Numbered from the stretch's first letter, positions 22,757-36,255 are shown. The stretch is DNA of 64,000 bases from Portunus trituberculatus (GCF_017591435.1 NC_059294.1:14838604-14902603); one strand, 5' to 3'. Made by a program: numbers and translations. The notes: a model not told the origin generated them from the sequence alone.

Positions 22757-22870
22757 GATAATAATAATAATCATAATAATAACTAATAATAATAATAATA
22801 ATGATAATAATAATGATAATGATAATAGTAATAATAATATTGATAATAATAATAGTACTAATAGTGATAA
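22757..22870. repeat. Imperfect (ATA)n repeat
   Basis: About 114 bp of AATA/ATAATG-type units. It borders the SINE target duplication, so the SINE landed at its edge. Confidence 0.9.
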
Positions 22871-23774
22871 TCCACTTTTTTCCAACTCCAAATAATGTCA
22901 GTAAACAGATGCAGAGTTGAGAAAAATTAAAGCATTATTCAGAGGACAAATTCTATTCCGCTCGAATTTGGCCGGGAACATGACGCCCTGGAGACCAAGG
23001 AAACAATACAGACGTGTCGAAACTCACCCAAGAAAGACAGGATGGCGTTCCTCTAAAATTATATTATATCAAATTCTCTGCCTTTAAAGAAGTTTGAAGT
23101 TACTGAGAATGGGAAGATGGCAGAGTTTTGTTATTTTTTTACACATGAGAAGTGATGGAAGGAAGTCATAATTGAAGTAAGAAACGGTTTCCGTAATGTA
23201 CTTTAATGATTTATAATTGAATAGTAAAGGGAAAATAAAAAAAAATGGTAAGGAACTACGAAGACACTATTACTTAACCAATTATGTAGTAAGGAGGTAT
23301 ACGAGTTACTAAGATACTATATAAATAAAAATAGAAAGGAAAAAAGAAACGAAGAAATTAAGATACTCTGATATAGGAAACATAGTCGTGAAAAGGAAGA
23401 AATACCTGACTGAATAAATGAATGAATGAAGTTAATGTTAAGGCATCATACTGACAGATAAGAAAAGAAAGGAAAGAAAGGAGGGGAAACAGTAAATGGC
23501 CTGTTTAGATACTATGCTGTTAAAAATGAAATAGTACAAAAGGATAGAAAGGAAAAAAAATATAAGGAAAGGGATTCTCGAGGACTATCTTACTTTAAAA
23601 AGATATCAGGAAGGAGGAAATGCCAGAAGGAAACAACGCAACTGTGGAAGAGAATAACGAAAAGAAATGAACAGTATAAAGATATTGCAATACTACTGAA
23701 ATATACACCCAGGAGGTCAAAGCGAGGGAACAACTATTGAAAATGACCCCAAATAACACCAACACAATGAATTT

Positions 23775-23778
<4 letters not shown>
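22871..23778. other. AT-rich unique sequence, no gene seen
   Basis: 0.9 kb. Recurrent AAGGAAAGGAAA and GATACTAT words suggest an old degenerate repeat, but no clear period can be set by eye. Confidence 0.45.

Positions 23779-23840
<62 letters not shown>
23779..23840. repeat. (CT)n microsatellite
   Basis: 62 bp. Confidence 0.98.
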
Positions 23841-23844
<4 letters not shown>

Positions 23845-24104
23845 GAGCGATGATCGAGAAAGATTTTTCCAGGTACACAAAACAAAACAGAATAAATAAA
23901 TAAATAAATAAATAAAAACGTATGTATGTCTAAAAATAAATGAAAATAAAAACAATGGCATAATAAGCATTCTCATTTAAATTATGAGAGTTGCGGAATT
24001 TGAATTTTTTTTTATAGAAATTTTAGCTCCGTATTCGCTTACTGTAATTGTGTAGTGTGCGCTGTGTTAATTTAGTGTCACATGCTGTTAAAGCGCGAGG
24101 CATT

Positions 24105-24107
<3 letters not shown>

Positions 24108-24185
<78 letters not shown>
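24108..24185. repeat. (AC)n microsatellite
   Basis: 78 bp. Confidence 0.98.
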
Positions 24186-24187
<2 letters not shown>

Positions 24188-24402
24188 TTGTTAATTAAGA
24201 AATCTTATAGTGTGAGTCTAAAATCTAAATAATATCTGAATCATTTTTATAATTTCCTAAGTAGAGAAATATTGGCCTAGGAATACAGGACGTCGAAGAA
24301 TATTCAAGATTAGAAATGCTGTGAGGTTAAATACGTAGAAATGGAGAGACAACAGCACTAACTTAGGCTTACAATATGCTTGCCAGGTAATTAAAGGAAA
24401 GT

Positions 24403-24403
<1 letters not shown>

Positions 24404-24492
<89 letters not shown>
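24404..24492. repeat. (AC)n microsatellite
   Basis: 89 bp; second of three AC tracts within 730 bp. Confidence 0.98.
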
Positions 24493-24493
<1 letters not shown>

Positions 24494-24697
24494 GAGTTAG
24501 TTCAGTGAAAGGAAAACTGAAGTATGCATACCAAAATATGTGATAGAAAATTATACACATTACAAAATGAATTAAATGAATAAATATAATGAAATACCTG
24601 CAACTATACGAAATACCAGAATATGAAATAGTGATTATTATCTTCTATTGAAACAAGCAAAATACCAAAAACTTCCAATAAAAATTATTAACATAGT

Positions 24698-24834
<137 letters not shown>

Positions 24835-25284
24835 TACAGTTAGGCGGCAGACTTTCTCCAAATCTCTGTGAATCCAGCTCAAGTCTTGCAAAGTCTCACG
24901 CGCCCTCAGCCTGGCCTCGCTTGTTCCTCATATTCCCGCGGGCCTCGCTTGTGTTGGGGTTCCTCTTGTGGCCTCCTGGGGACCTCGCACTCTCATTGGG
25001 TGTTACACGGCCTTCCTGCAGCCTCCCGGGATCTCGCTGTCGTCCCACGTTCTCATGAAGTCAAGTTTGCTTCTCTCCTTGCCTTCAGTTATTGTTTGTT
25101 GCAGGTTCTCGTTTAAAAAATTCTTAGTCTTTACTGTTATAATTTCTTGTAGCCATTTCTTGTATTTTAAGAGTAAGCTGTATTTTTAAATGAGATTAAC
25201 AAGATTTTTGCTTTATTAATATGCGGAAATGCTCTCTAGAACTTGAATGACCTCCTATGTGGGTCTGGAAAACAGTCGTGGTGA

Positions 25285-25286
<2 letters not shown>
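24835..25286. other. Unique sequence with GC-rich part
   Basis: 24880-25060 is CpG/C-rich and repeats the phrase GGCCTCGCTTGT (24913, 24940). Two + frames stay open because of composition. No gene is called. Confidence 0.45.

Positions 25287-25326
<40 letters not shown>
25287..25326. repeat. (AG)n microsatellite
   Basis: 40 bp. Confidence 0.97.
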
Positions 25327-25327
<1 letters not shown>

Positions 25328-25586
25328 AAAGTGTTTCACAATACTGGCATAAAAATCAACCACACCCTAACGAATATCACCGCAGTGTCTATTTTAGGTG
25401 ACAGATTAGATCCCGTGTGTCATTTCCCCACACACCGCCATTCCCTGCACTCCGGCACCATTAATATATTTCACTCGCCTCCTCTGTTTCTTTACTCTTC
25501 CCTTGAGTTCATGCACGATTTCATTCAGGATTGCTCTACTTTCGTGTTTCTTTCAAATACACAACTCCTCTTCCCTGATTAATTGC

Positions 25587-25726
<140 letters not shown>

Positions 25727-25760
25727 TTTCTATATTTTCTTATTTTTTGGTGATGTAATA

Positions 25761-25764
<4 letters not shown>

Positions 25765-25818
<54 letters not shown>
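25765..25818. repeat. (CT)n microsatellite
   Basis: 54 bp, 40 bp downstream of the (AT)n. Confidence 0.98.
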
Positions 25819-25820
<2 letters not shown>

Positions 25821-25946
25821 CTTACCCCCTCACCCGTCCCTCTGCAGTCAAAACAAGGTCTGCCGATAATGGTCTCAATCATGGAGAATATTAACCACAA
25901 ATACTCTCCGGCCCCACTTGGCATTCCAGCCTCCTAATCTGCCACA

Positions 25947-26052
25947 CCAATCACGTGGCAGCTGGGGAAAAATTGAAACGCTCTTATTGGTTGGTTGGCT
26001 TGTGGACAGGCAGTGAAGAATGTTGCGTATATACTGTGTGGACCGCATTTCA
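25947..26052 (+). promoter_or_regulatory. CCAAT/E-box promoter-like cluster
   Basis: CCAAT at 25947-25951 overlaps a palindromic CACGTG E-box (25952-25957). A reversed CCAAT (ATTGG) sits at 25986-25990, then GTATATAC at 26027-26034. Spacing resembles a CCAAT/TATA promoter, but no linked exon is seen; the downstream sequence is the degenerate tandem array. Confidence 0.25.
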
Positions 26053-26089
26053 ACTCTTGTGGCGCTTTATTGCGACTTACTTTAACTGG

Positions 26090-26895
26090 TTCTAGTGGAG
26101 GGTATTGTGTTTTTTCACGTCTTTTCTGTTCAGTTGTTGTTTTTTATAGAATGGTTATTGTGGAAGTTATTGGGGGTATTTTCAACGGTCGCTTCATGAT
26201 GCTAGTAATAGTTTAGCAAAGGTCTCAGGTTCTAGTGGAAGTTATTGGGGTTTTGAATAGTGTTTTCATGATTTTGTTACTCGTTTTGCAAAGGGATTCT
26301 AGTTCTAATGCAAGTTATTAGGGTTTTTCAGGGGTGGTTTCTTGATGCTAGTGATAATTTAGTAAAGGTCTCAGGTTCTAGTGGAAGTTATTTGGGGTTT
26401 TAAATAGTGTTTTCATGATTCTGTTACTTGTTTAGCAAAGAGATTCTACTTCTTGGGCAAGTTATTGAGTGTTTTCAGGGTGCTAGTTATAATTCAGTAA
26501 AAGATTCTGATTTTAGTGAAAGGTATTGGGTGTTTTGAATAGTGTTTTCATGATTCTGTTACTGATTCAGGAAAGGGATTCTAGTGGAAATTATTGGTCA
26601 GATGGAGAGTTTGAGGGGATGGTCTCTTGATAGTAGTAATAATTTAACAAAGGTTTTCATGATTCTTGTTATTGGTTTAGCAAAAGATTCCAGTTCTTGT
26701 AAAAGTTATTGGGGATTTTCAAGGACGTTTTTATGATACAAGCGAGGTTTAATGGTTCTAGAGGAAGTTATTGGTGGTTTTTAAAAGTTTTCATGATTCT
26801 GTTACGGATTTAGCAAAGGACTTTGGTTCTACTTTAAGTTATTGGAGGTTTTCAAGGCTGTTTTCATGATTTGAATAACAATTTGATAAAGGAAT
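26090..26895. repeat. Degenerate ~146-bp dimeric tandem array
   Basis: About eleven diverged units of ~61-75 bp, each anchored by (G/A)AAGTTATTGGGG. Anchors are at about 26097, 26164, 26239, 26312, 26385, 26459, 26520, 26588, 26703, 26765 and 26836. Two types alternate: one continues GAATAGTGTTTTCATGATTCTG, the other TTTTCAGGG...TTGATGCTAGT. The real period is thus ~146 bp. One unit (26588-26702) is enlarged by a fused fragment. No coding potential is apparent. Confidence 0.8.
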
Positions 26896-26995
26896 CTGCA
26901 TCAGTAATTAGAAAACACTATTGAAAATACCACTAATTATCTGTGGAATCTAAAAGCTGTTATTAAATCCTAGCATTAGATACGGCCAGCAGTCT

Positions 26996-27003
<8 letters not shown>

Positions 27004-27038
<35 letters not shown>
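27004..27038. repeat. (CT)n microsatellite
   Basis: 35 bp. Confidence 0.97.
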
Positions 27039-27041
<3 letters not shown>

Positions 27042-27091
27042 AACTTCATCTACACTATTTGCTTCACCATCTCAGCGAAGTAAATTTCCAA

Positions 27092-27215
27092 CCAATAATA
27101 CTCCACGTAAGAGACAAGGGCGAGTGTTGATTGGCTGTCTGCGTGTAGAGGCGAAAGTGAGAGGGATGGATGGCCGGGCGACAATATAAAGGAGGGGAGG
27201 ACAATATTGCCAGTG
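27092..27215 (+). promoter_or_regulatory. CCAAT-CCAAT-TATA-initiator core promoter candidate
   Basis: CCAAT at 27092-27096, a reversed CCAAT at 27130-27134, TATAAAGG at 27185-27192 and an initiator-like GCCAGTG with A at 27212. The TATA T lies 27 bp before that A, close to canonical spacing; the CCAAT boxes lie about 120 and 80 bp upstream. No convincing coding exon follows. A transcript starting here would run into the (GA)n/(CT)n foldback at 27264-27517. Confidence 0.4.
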
Positions 27216-27259
27216 AGTTAGTGGTGGTAATATTTACTCAAGACAATTTATGAGGGAAA

Positions 27260-27519
<260 letters not shown>

Positions 27520-27626
27520 CCCACACAACAGTAATCCCTCCCTGCTCCTCCCTTCAGCTCTTCCCACTAATCTTCCCTCTCACACTCTTGTCATTCCTCA
27601 TTTCTCTCACTAATCATACCCTACAC

Positions 27627-27838
27627 TCCTCCTCTTCCTCCTCCTCCTCCTCCTCCTCCTCCTCCTCCTCCTCCTCCTCCCATTTCTCTTCATCTCGTCT
27701 TACTTCTACTTCTATTTCACTTTTTTCTTCCTTTTCCCAACATTCTTCCTCCTACTCATCATCCAATTCCTCCATCTCCTTCCTCCCTCCTCCTCCTCCT
27801 CCTCCTCCTCCTCCTCCTCCTCCTCCTCCTCCTCCTCT
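27627..27838. repeat. Two (CCT)n tracts
   Basis: 27627-27680 and 27787-27838, joined by pyrimidine-rich sequence. Confidence 0.96.
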
Positions 27839-28058
27839 TCTCCTCTTCCTCCTGCTCCTCCTCCTTATCAGTATCTTGATCAAACCGTAACTGCAGGAAA
27901 TTTCGTAATTGCCTCTCCCTCAAGAGGTCATTCTCGTAACTGCAATTAGAGTGAATTTCTTTTTTTTTATTTCCTTTCGTTCGTTTCGTGTAAAATCATA
28001 AGTTCGGTGGCAGATAAGACTCCCTCCTGACCCTCGTTACCTGCGTGATATGTGTCAT

Positions 28059-28096
28059 CCTCCTCCTCCTCCTCCTCCTCCTCCTCCTCCTCCTCC
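28059..28096. repeat. (CCT)n microsatellite
   Basis: 38 bp. Confidence 0.97.
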
Positions 28097-28309
28097 TTCG
28101 TCTTGGTGGTAGTTAATTATAAGCAAATTTTTTTTTTTATATAATGTATGGCTGTTAATGGTTTTGGTGTTGAATTACTGTATCTTTATGACTTTTTTTT
28201 CTCGCTCTCTTTCTCTCTGTGCTCTCCTTTCTATAACAGAAGTTCAGTTTCGTTGGAGGTTAGATGCAAAATACACCCACGTGCACTCTCACAAGCACAT
28301 GCACTCGCA

Positions 28310-28445
<136 letters not shown>

Positions 28446-28558
28446 TACAATTTAAGATACAAATCCTTACTTTTCTCCTTTCCTTTCTTTCCTTTTCTCT
28501 CTTTATATCCTCTCCCTCCCTCCCTCCTTCCCTTCTCCACGCGAAGTAGGAGGCGGGG

Positions 28559-28581
28559 TAGGAGGAGGAGGAGGAGGAGGA
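28559..28581. repeat. (GGA)n microsatellite
   Basis: 23 bp. Confidence 0.93.
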
Positions 28582-28945
28582 TAGACAGCTCCATAATTGC
28601 TTCCTTCCTCGGCTCACTTCGCCCCCCTATGGATCATCCTGTGTTACATTAGTGGTGGTGGTTCCTTCCTTCCTTCCTCCTCCGCCGATGCACAGACACG
28701 GGGCTTGGTTCAGCTGACGGAGGCGGTGACGAAGGTGATAATGATGATAATGGTGTTTTTGGTGATGATTGTAATGAGACATATGTTATTGGTGATAATT
28801 TTAGCAGTGCTGGTGATAAGACCAGCATTAAAGGAAGGAATACATGTTGGTGGTGACTGTGTAGTTTGTGGTGTTGTAGTATCTTTTCATGTAAACGGGG
28901 AAACTGGCCAAGGGCAACAAAGACGTTTAAAAAGACCCACCTGAA
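28582..28945. other. Unique sequence with decayed GAT/GGT triplets
   Basis: 28720-28860 contains many GATGATAATGGTG-type words. The open frame across it reflects the triplet content. Confidence 0.5.
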
Positions 28946-29155
28946 TTAACTCCTTCAGTTCCATGATGCGTTTTCATATTCATTTTACTTACTATTTGGT
29001 GATTTTATACAGTTTCAGAAACTTATGTGGGAATCAAAATAGTGAAGACTCTGGCGATTAATCTTCTGGCCTCCATAGACCCTTCCTAATTTAAATCTAA
29101 TCGTCTAATCGTAACCAAAACTCATGGTAAAGATACGTCCCAGTACTGAAGGGTA
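28946..29155 (+). mobile_element. TTAA-flanked MITE, copy 3
   Basis: Left TTAA at 28946-28949 followed by CTCCTTCAGTTCCATGATGCG; right end CAGTACTGAAGGGTAA with the TTAA decayed. The most degraded of the three copies; same orientation as copy 2. Confidence 0.82.
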
Positions 29156-29499
29156 AAAAAAAAACGGCTTACCGGAGAGAGTGAAAGAACAGTGATGACG
29201 GTAAAGATCAGTGATGAAAAATGGAAACAATAAAAGTAAGGCAATTATATGAGCGGTGTTGCGGTGGCGGAGTAAGTGATGAATAAGATATGAATGTACT
29301 CGTAACTGCATAACACACTATGAAAGATGTCCTGTGTAATTTCTCGTTAGGTAGGTTAGGTTAGAATAGTTTAGGCCCGTAAAGTACTGGAGGTTATTAG
29401 CGTGTTGCCTCTAATCCATCTTGAGAAGAGCAGACACACGCAGCCGCCCACGCCCCTCTATCTCTCCGGGGAGGCGAAGGGTAGCGGCAGGATCCTTTG

Positions 29500-29502
<3 letters not shown>
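29156..29502. other. Unique sequence with short TTAGG words
   Basis: 29348-29366 reads as two to three TTAGG-like units, the arthropod telomere motif, but too short to call telomeric. No gene. Confidence 0.45.

Positions 29503-29566
<64 letters not shown>
29503..29566. repeat. (GT)n microsatellite
   Basis: 64 bp. Confidence 0.98.
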
Positions 29567-29568
<2 letters not shown>

Positions 29569-29654
29569 CAGCACATCTCATCACCAGGCCCTTATTTTGA
29601 TGTAGCGGAACACAGAGAGAGGGCGTGCGTGATGTTGGCGGGCCTGGACAGGAC

Positions 29655-29842
29655 CAATTAAGCGCCGCGCCCTGATAAGCAACATGCACGCAACAGGTAG
29701 GCCGGGCTGGCGTGTGCTCCCTAATTAGGCGCAGGTGAGGAGTGTCCCAACATGACGTCTCACCTGTAGTTCCCGTGTGGTAATTAATCTCCGCCCTTAG
29801 GAGCATAGTTTGGGAATGTTCATGATCACAGGTAATTAGAGA
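29655..29842. promoter_or_regulatory. Homeodomain-site cluster (enhancer candidate)
   Basis: Four AATTA/TAATTA cores lie within 190 bp (CAATTAAG ~29657, CTAATTAGG ~29722, GTAATTAATC ~29780, GGTAATTAGAG ~29832), with a CRE-core TGACGTC at ~29754 and GATAAGC at ~29673. The stretch is unique and not AT-rich overall, so the clustering is not simple composition. Function is inference. Confidence 0.3.
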
Positions 29843-30253
29843 TAGGTAGTTACAAGTGTGTTTCAATCTTATCTTCTCTGAGTGGTATTAATGAAGTCCG
29901 CTGCTGCTTCCGTTGTGTGGATGTTAAAGGTTAAGTTGGTTAAAAGGTTTAGGAAATAGAGACCTTTTGTTATCTCACATTAGAAAAGTTACTTCAGGTC
30001 GTTTGGTATCCTGTGTCTTTGATTCATATCCTCTTTATCTCTTGACTCTTGATCTTGAGACCACTCTGCTGCGATTGTGGCTGATAGAGATGCTGGGAAT
30101 TGTCGACGAAAAAAGTAAAATAGCGGCAGAATTTTTGTATGTGTGTAATATTCTAACTTTGAGTATATCGTATAATGCTTGTCGGACATCCTCAGAAAGG
30201 CAGGACAGGGCTTGAATGAACATCTTGTTATTTTCCCATTTTTCTCCCTGCAG

Positions 30254-30363
30254 CTGATGCGACCTATGTTCTGAAGAAGAAAAATCCGAGGAACGAAGGA
30301 GGCATGAGTGTTTTCTTTTATATTTTTCTTGACGAGGACGATTTCACAATGTTATGGTTGTGA
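30254..30363 (+). CDS. Possible terminal exon, unknown protein
   Basis: A strong acceptor (TTTTCTCCCTGCAG ending at 30253) opens phase 1. The frame from 30256 codes 35 residues starting DATYVLKKKNPRNEGG, then a hydrophobic-aromatic stretch and an acidic LDEDDF, to a TGA at 30361-30363. No family is recognised and no AATAAA follows closely. It shares acceptor phase with the 17101 and 63701 candidates. Confidence 0.25.
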
Positions 30364-31720
30364 AACGTGTGCCCCGAACCGGTCACGCAGGATTATATGT
30401 TTTCAGTGCTGCATCATGTTTGTTAGCGTAGTTCGTGGAAAAATGATCACCGGTTATATTGTTCTATTACTTCATCCAGTAATAGAATATACTTCTCGTT
30501 GATCAGAAAGAATATAACTGGACTATCTCTTTGGTCGGCTTCATAATGAATAGTCAAGCTGTACAAATTTACAACGTTATACTGTAACACGAAAACAATA
30601 GCAGAAAATAGAAAGTATATAAAGAAAATGTATAAAGAAAAATAAAGTACGAATAAATGAACAGTAAAATCAGTATACGTGGTTAAATATATTTCCTGCC
30701 GTGACATTCCAATGCCCCGTCCTTCTGCCTTACCAGGAACACCCGAGCATTCATGACAACCTTGAGCACAGAACACCGCCTCACCTCTCATGACGTAACA
30801 CCTCAACACCTCCCTCACTGAAGCCTGCCCTCCAGTGTCTCCTTCCCATCTCTCCCACATACAGGCTCCTAACTTTCTGTCCGTCTTAACTATCCCTTGG
30901 TTTGCTCCTCCCAAATCTTCCCCTTCCCTCTTCCGCCGCCTCTTAACTCCCCGCCTCCGTTCCCTCCCCGAAAATAATTGACTTTCTTTTCTATGTTCTC
31001 TTCCCCACTCTCCCACCTTCACTCTCCTAACTTCCTTTTACTCCTTAACTCTCTCTACCCTCCCAACCCAACCCTGTCCTCCCGCTCGCCTGCTGCCTCC
31101 CAATTCGTCCTCACTTAAAAAAGCAGACTCCTAACAATATCTTCTTGTCTCTCTCAGCTAGGCCCTCCTTTCTATTGGTTCCTCTCCTCTATCCCTCCCT
31201 CCCTCCTTCCTTGTTGCCTCATTCAAAAATAATCTCGACTCTTCCTTCCGTCTCTTTTTCAACACACCTTAACTCCCAACCAATTCCCTTTATGTTTGTC
31301 TATCCAGCTTTCCCTTCTCTGCTGCCTCCTTACTCTCCTTCCGTAGTCTTCCTCACAAGGTCCAAGAAAAGGTTGACTACAGATCCTCTTGGTCCCTCGA
31401 CCCTCACCTCCGCCGCCCTCCTGTGTGAACCCTTGCGGCAAATCGTACCAATGTCTCTTGAATCATCTTCTCTGGAGCGAATTGAATCATCACAGTCGAT
31501 TGCTCTCCTGAAAGCCCATTGTGTTGGGAATTCCACGAGGGAGGAGAGAGGGCAGAGAGGGAGAATGGGGAGGTGGTAGGCACAGAGAAAGAGAGGGAGA
31601 GGGAGAGACAGGGGAAGGCATGAGGTGGGGGTGTTGTGGGTGGTGCAGGGTGATGATAGTATATATATATCAAGTGGGGAGAGGGAATGTGAGACTTTGA
31701 AGGTATAGTATGGTGGGGAT

Positions 31721-31723
<3 letters not shown>
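30364..31723. other. Unique sequence, pyrimidine-rich from 30700
   Basis: The reverse strand is open for 191 codons (30447-31022), but its first half is Arg/Glu/Gly-rich because the + strand is pyrimidine-rich, and the rest is AT-driven hydrophobic. No gene is called. (CCT)-like decay occurs at 31170-31215. Confidence 0.5.

Positions 31724-31772
<49 letters not shown>
31724..31772. repeat. (AG)n microsatellite
   Basis: 49 bp. Confidence 0.98.
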
Positions 31773-31777
<5 letters not shown>

Positions 31778-32280
31778 ATTTCTGTGGTATGCATTTCTAG
31801 TACAACTATCTCTTAGTTTACTTTATATTTATCTTGAAAATCTCACGTACTGTATCTTCTTTAAACACAAACATGCACTCTACTGACGGGATTATGTTGA
31901 AGATTCCTGATAAACTTTAATCAGTAGTAATCTCGTGGCCTCTGACACTTGCTTCCTTGTTCTGTAGCTCCTCATCTTACACTCCCCTCACCTCATGGAA
32001 ACGTCTGGTATTTCCGTTCATCTGTCTGCCCTTACCATTAATGTTTCACCCTTGCATAACTTACTTCCTCCGATCCCCATTTCCTCTCCCTCACTGCTCT
32101 TGTGTTTCAGCATCTCCCCACCGCGCTTTTCCCACCATATTCCTCATTATTTCCATTTCCCCATTCTCCTCCACCCCTTTCCACTGCATTCGCTTCCACA
32201 CTCCACTCACCTGCCTACTCATTTGCCGCCACATCAGCCTGTAATAGCGGTCAAGTGTAGCTACATTCACCAAGCCTCGC
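31773..32280. other. Unique sequence, no gene seen
   Basis: AT-rich then C/T-rich (31970-32230). Confidence 0.5.
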
Positions 32281-32299
32281 CCTCGGCCCGCCACACCAT

Positions 32300-32420
32300 C
32301 ACCACGTAATTAAAACACCTGTTGTACACCTTTACTTACGCCCGAATTCCAAAACTTGCCACGTTCCAAAAATAATCCAATTAACGCACAGGTAATTTTC
32401 CCTCGGTTAATTACTCACGG
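32300..32420. promoter_or_regulatory. Homeodomain-site cluster (enhancer candidate)
   Basis: ACGTAATTAAAA (~32305), TCCAATTAACG (~32377), CACAGGTAATTTT (~32387) and GGTTAATTACTC (~32405) lie in about 110 bp. The word CACAGGTAATT, an E-box-like CAGGTA next to a homeodomain core, also occurs at 29829 and 2320. Confidence 0.25.
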
Positions 32421-32468
32421 AAAATGGAGGAAGTGTAACGAGATGAGAGGGAGACTAAAGTAAAAAAG

Positions 32469-32494
32469 AAAAAAAAAAAAAAAAAAAAAAAAAA
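32469..32494. repeat. Poly(A) run
   Basis: A26. No SINE B box or body precedes it, so not called as a retroposon. Confidence 0.95.
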
Positions 32495-33116
32495 CTACAT
32501 ACACGTAGCGGGAAGGGATAGATGTAGCGAGGCGCGGCGTGAATGTTTGCAGCCAGGCATTGCGAATTTGATTTCCATTCTGAGTGGTGGGGGGAGGAGG
32601 AAGGGTGACAAAGGACTTGACTCATACTATTACTCCGCTGAATGGGCGAGCCGGGGAGTGGATTAATGAATAAATGGATGGAAAGGGAGCAGGCAGGCAG
32701 GGAACCGGTACTCAAAGGGGAAGGTGAAGATTTGTGGCGATACCTTCTCGGATAAATAAAGGGTTTGGGAAGATAGATGCAGACATGTTGCGGGAGAGAA
32801 AAAAAATGGGGCGAGAAAGAGAGAAAGAGGAAGAGGGAGAGAAAAAAAAGTCTTGTCTCCAACCGTAAGAAAGGCCAAACATAATCTGACAAACGGCCTT
32901 TAAATTGCGGATTAATGTCAGGGAGAAAATCACGTTCCTATACACCACCTTTCTGTCCCTCTGGTGGAATTATTTGCCTTGCACTTCCCACCAGATGACG
33001 ATGCGTTCCCTCCCCTCCAGACCATCCCCTCCGGACTCTTGCCGCTGATAGAAGTAAAAGTAAACACCCTTTGATGAGATAGATAGATATCCAATCTCCT
33101 TTTAAACCGTGGAGAA

Positions 33117-33117
<1 letters not shown>
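32495..33117. other. Unique sequence, no gene seen
   Basis: Purine-rich at 32790-32850. The reverse-strand open frames here are composition effects. Confidence 0.5.

Positions 33118-33190
<73 letters not shown>
33118..33190. repeat. (AC)n microsatellite
   Basis: 73 bp. Confidence 0.98.
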
Positions 33191-33191
<1 letters not shown>

Positions 33192-33305
33192 CTCAAGAGA
33201 TGGTGTGGTGCTGCCCTCCCCAAGTCACGCTCTGGTGGACAGGACGATATTGGTGTGTATATGCTGTTATTTTTCCTTCATGCAGCTGTTGCGGACTGTG
33301 CCGGG

Positions 33306-33345
33306 AGGAGGAGAAAGAGGAGGAGGAGGAGGAGAAGGAGGAGGG
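33306..33345. repeat. Imperfect (GGA)n repeat
   Basis: 40 bp with GAAA and GAAG variants. Confidence 0.85.
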
Positions 33346-33986
<641 letters not shown>

Positions 33987-34112
33987 ATAACATAAAATAA
34001 TTACTTGAACATAAAAGATACTAATTCAAAACTTTAGAAGGAAGCAATAGTAGTAAAAGGAAGAAAATCGTTTGTAGGAATGTGTCGGAGGTTGCAGAAG
34101 CGACGCCAGGGC

Positions 34113-34113
<1 letters not shown>

Positions 34114-34184
<71 letters not shown>

Positions 34185-34318
34185 CTATACGCTCACTGTC
34201 TGAAAAACCTCGCGCCAATTGGTTTGTTTGGCTCCCGGCTCCTGGCACGCTCGCCCATCACTGCCACTCACGGCACTCAGAACTGCCCTGACTTACCACC
34301 TCCCATAGCCACTTCCCT

Positions 34319-34394
<76 letters not shown>
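34114..34394. repeat. (GA)n ... (CT)n inverted pair
   Basis: (GA)n 34114-34182 and (CT)n 34320-34394, separated by 137 bp of unique sequence. Confidence 0.97.
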
Positions 34395-34396
<2 letters not shown>

Positions 34397-34457
34397 TTTT
34401 CATTAAAGCTCAAACTGTATATTTTCACTTTCTCGCTCTTTCATATCAAAATCTGCT

Positions 34458-35364
<907 letters not shown>

Positions 35365-35403
35365 GGAGGAAGAAGAGGAAGAGGAGGGAGGAGGTGGTGT
35401 GAT

Positions 35404-35443
35404 GGTGGTGGTGGTGGTGGTGGTGGTGGTGGTGGTGGTGGTG
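35404..35443. repeat. (GGT)n microsatellite
   Basis: 40 bp, 40 bp after the TG tract with GGAAGA-rich sequence between. Confidence 0.97.
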
Positions 35444-35827
35444 TATCGCAAAGGATGGGACGTAAAGAGGAGAGTGGCAACAAGGCTTGTCGAGATCTGC
35501 CCCCAATAAACAACGTGACGACACATCCGATGAAAGTTTTGGGAAGGATTGTGTGGATTCGTGCGGATTCGTGATATTACGCATTATAGGCGAGAGATCC
35601 AAGTACAATAAAGCGATTGGAAAGACGATAAAGGTGGATACAAATGGTAATGGTCGAGAGACTAACAGAAGGGAAGAGTTCTTTGTAATCAGCAGCAATT
35701 ATTTGGCCTATCATTGATACACAAAAGGATTTCTATAGAAGTGAGGGAGGTAGAAAGAAGAGATGTGATCGTAATGAATATAGGTTTTCACAATGGCGTA
35801 TGTATGTACGTATGTGTGTTTATGTGA

Positions 35828-35828
<1 letters not shown>
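35444..35828. other. Unique sequence, no gene seen
   Basis: Includes a short GTGGATTCGTGCGGATTCGTG duplication at ~35551. Confidence 0.5.

Positions 35829-35923
<95 letters not shown>
35829..35923. repeat. (TG)n microsatellite, 95 bp
   Basis: Perfect; entered through TATG variants. Confidence 0.99.
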
Positions 35924-35926
<3 letters not shown>

Positions 35927-36208
35927 TTTTTTTGTATGTTCTTATTGTTATTAGTTGTTTCTGCTTTTCAAATTCTTATTCTTGTTCTTGTTCTTGTTCT
36001 TCTCGTTCTTCTTCCTTGAGACAACCTTACTTTAGAGGAAAATGAAGAAATAAATACAAAAAATACCATAAAATTGGAGAAAAGAGAAGGGCAATTTAGC
36101 AGCAAATAGAGAGACAGAACGTAGGAAAGAGAGAGACGAAAACTTGGAAAAGGAAAATAAATGTGAATAAGAGTTTGAGAAAGAACAATGATAGTGCACA
36201 GAGGAAAA

Positions 36209-36210
<2 letters not shown>

Positions 36211-36253
<43 letters not shown>
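36211..36253. repeat. (AG)n microsatellite
   Basis: 43 bp. Confidence 0.97.

Positions 36254-36255
<2 letters not shown>

Noticed and set aside
29348..29366. TTAGG telomere-like words
   Set aside because: Only two to three imperfect units; no array, so not evidence of an interstitial telomere.
30447..31022. 191-codon reverse-strand frame, the longest outside pure repeats
   Set aside because: The N-terminal half is Arg/Glu/Gly from a pyrimidine-rich + strand, the C-terminal half is AT-driven hydrophobic; it starts at GTG and has no splice or promoter support.
32469..32494. A26 run as a retroposon tail
   Set aside because: No SINE or processed-gene body precedes it and no flanking direct repeat was found.
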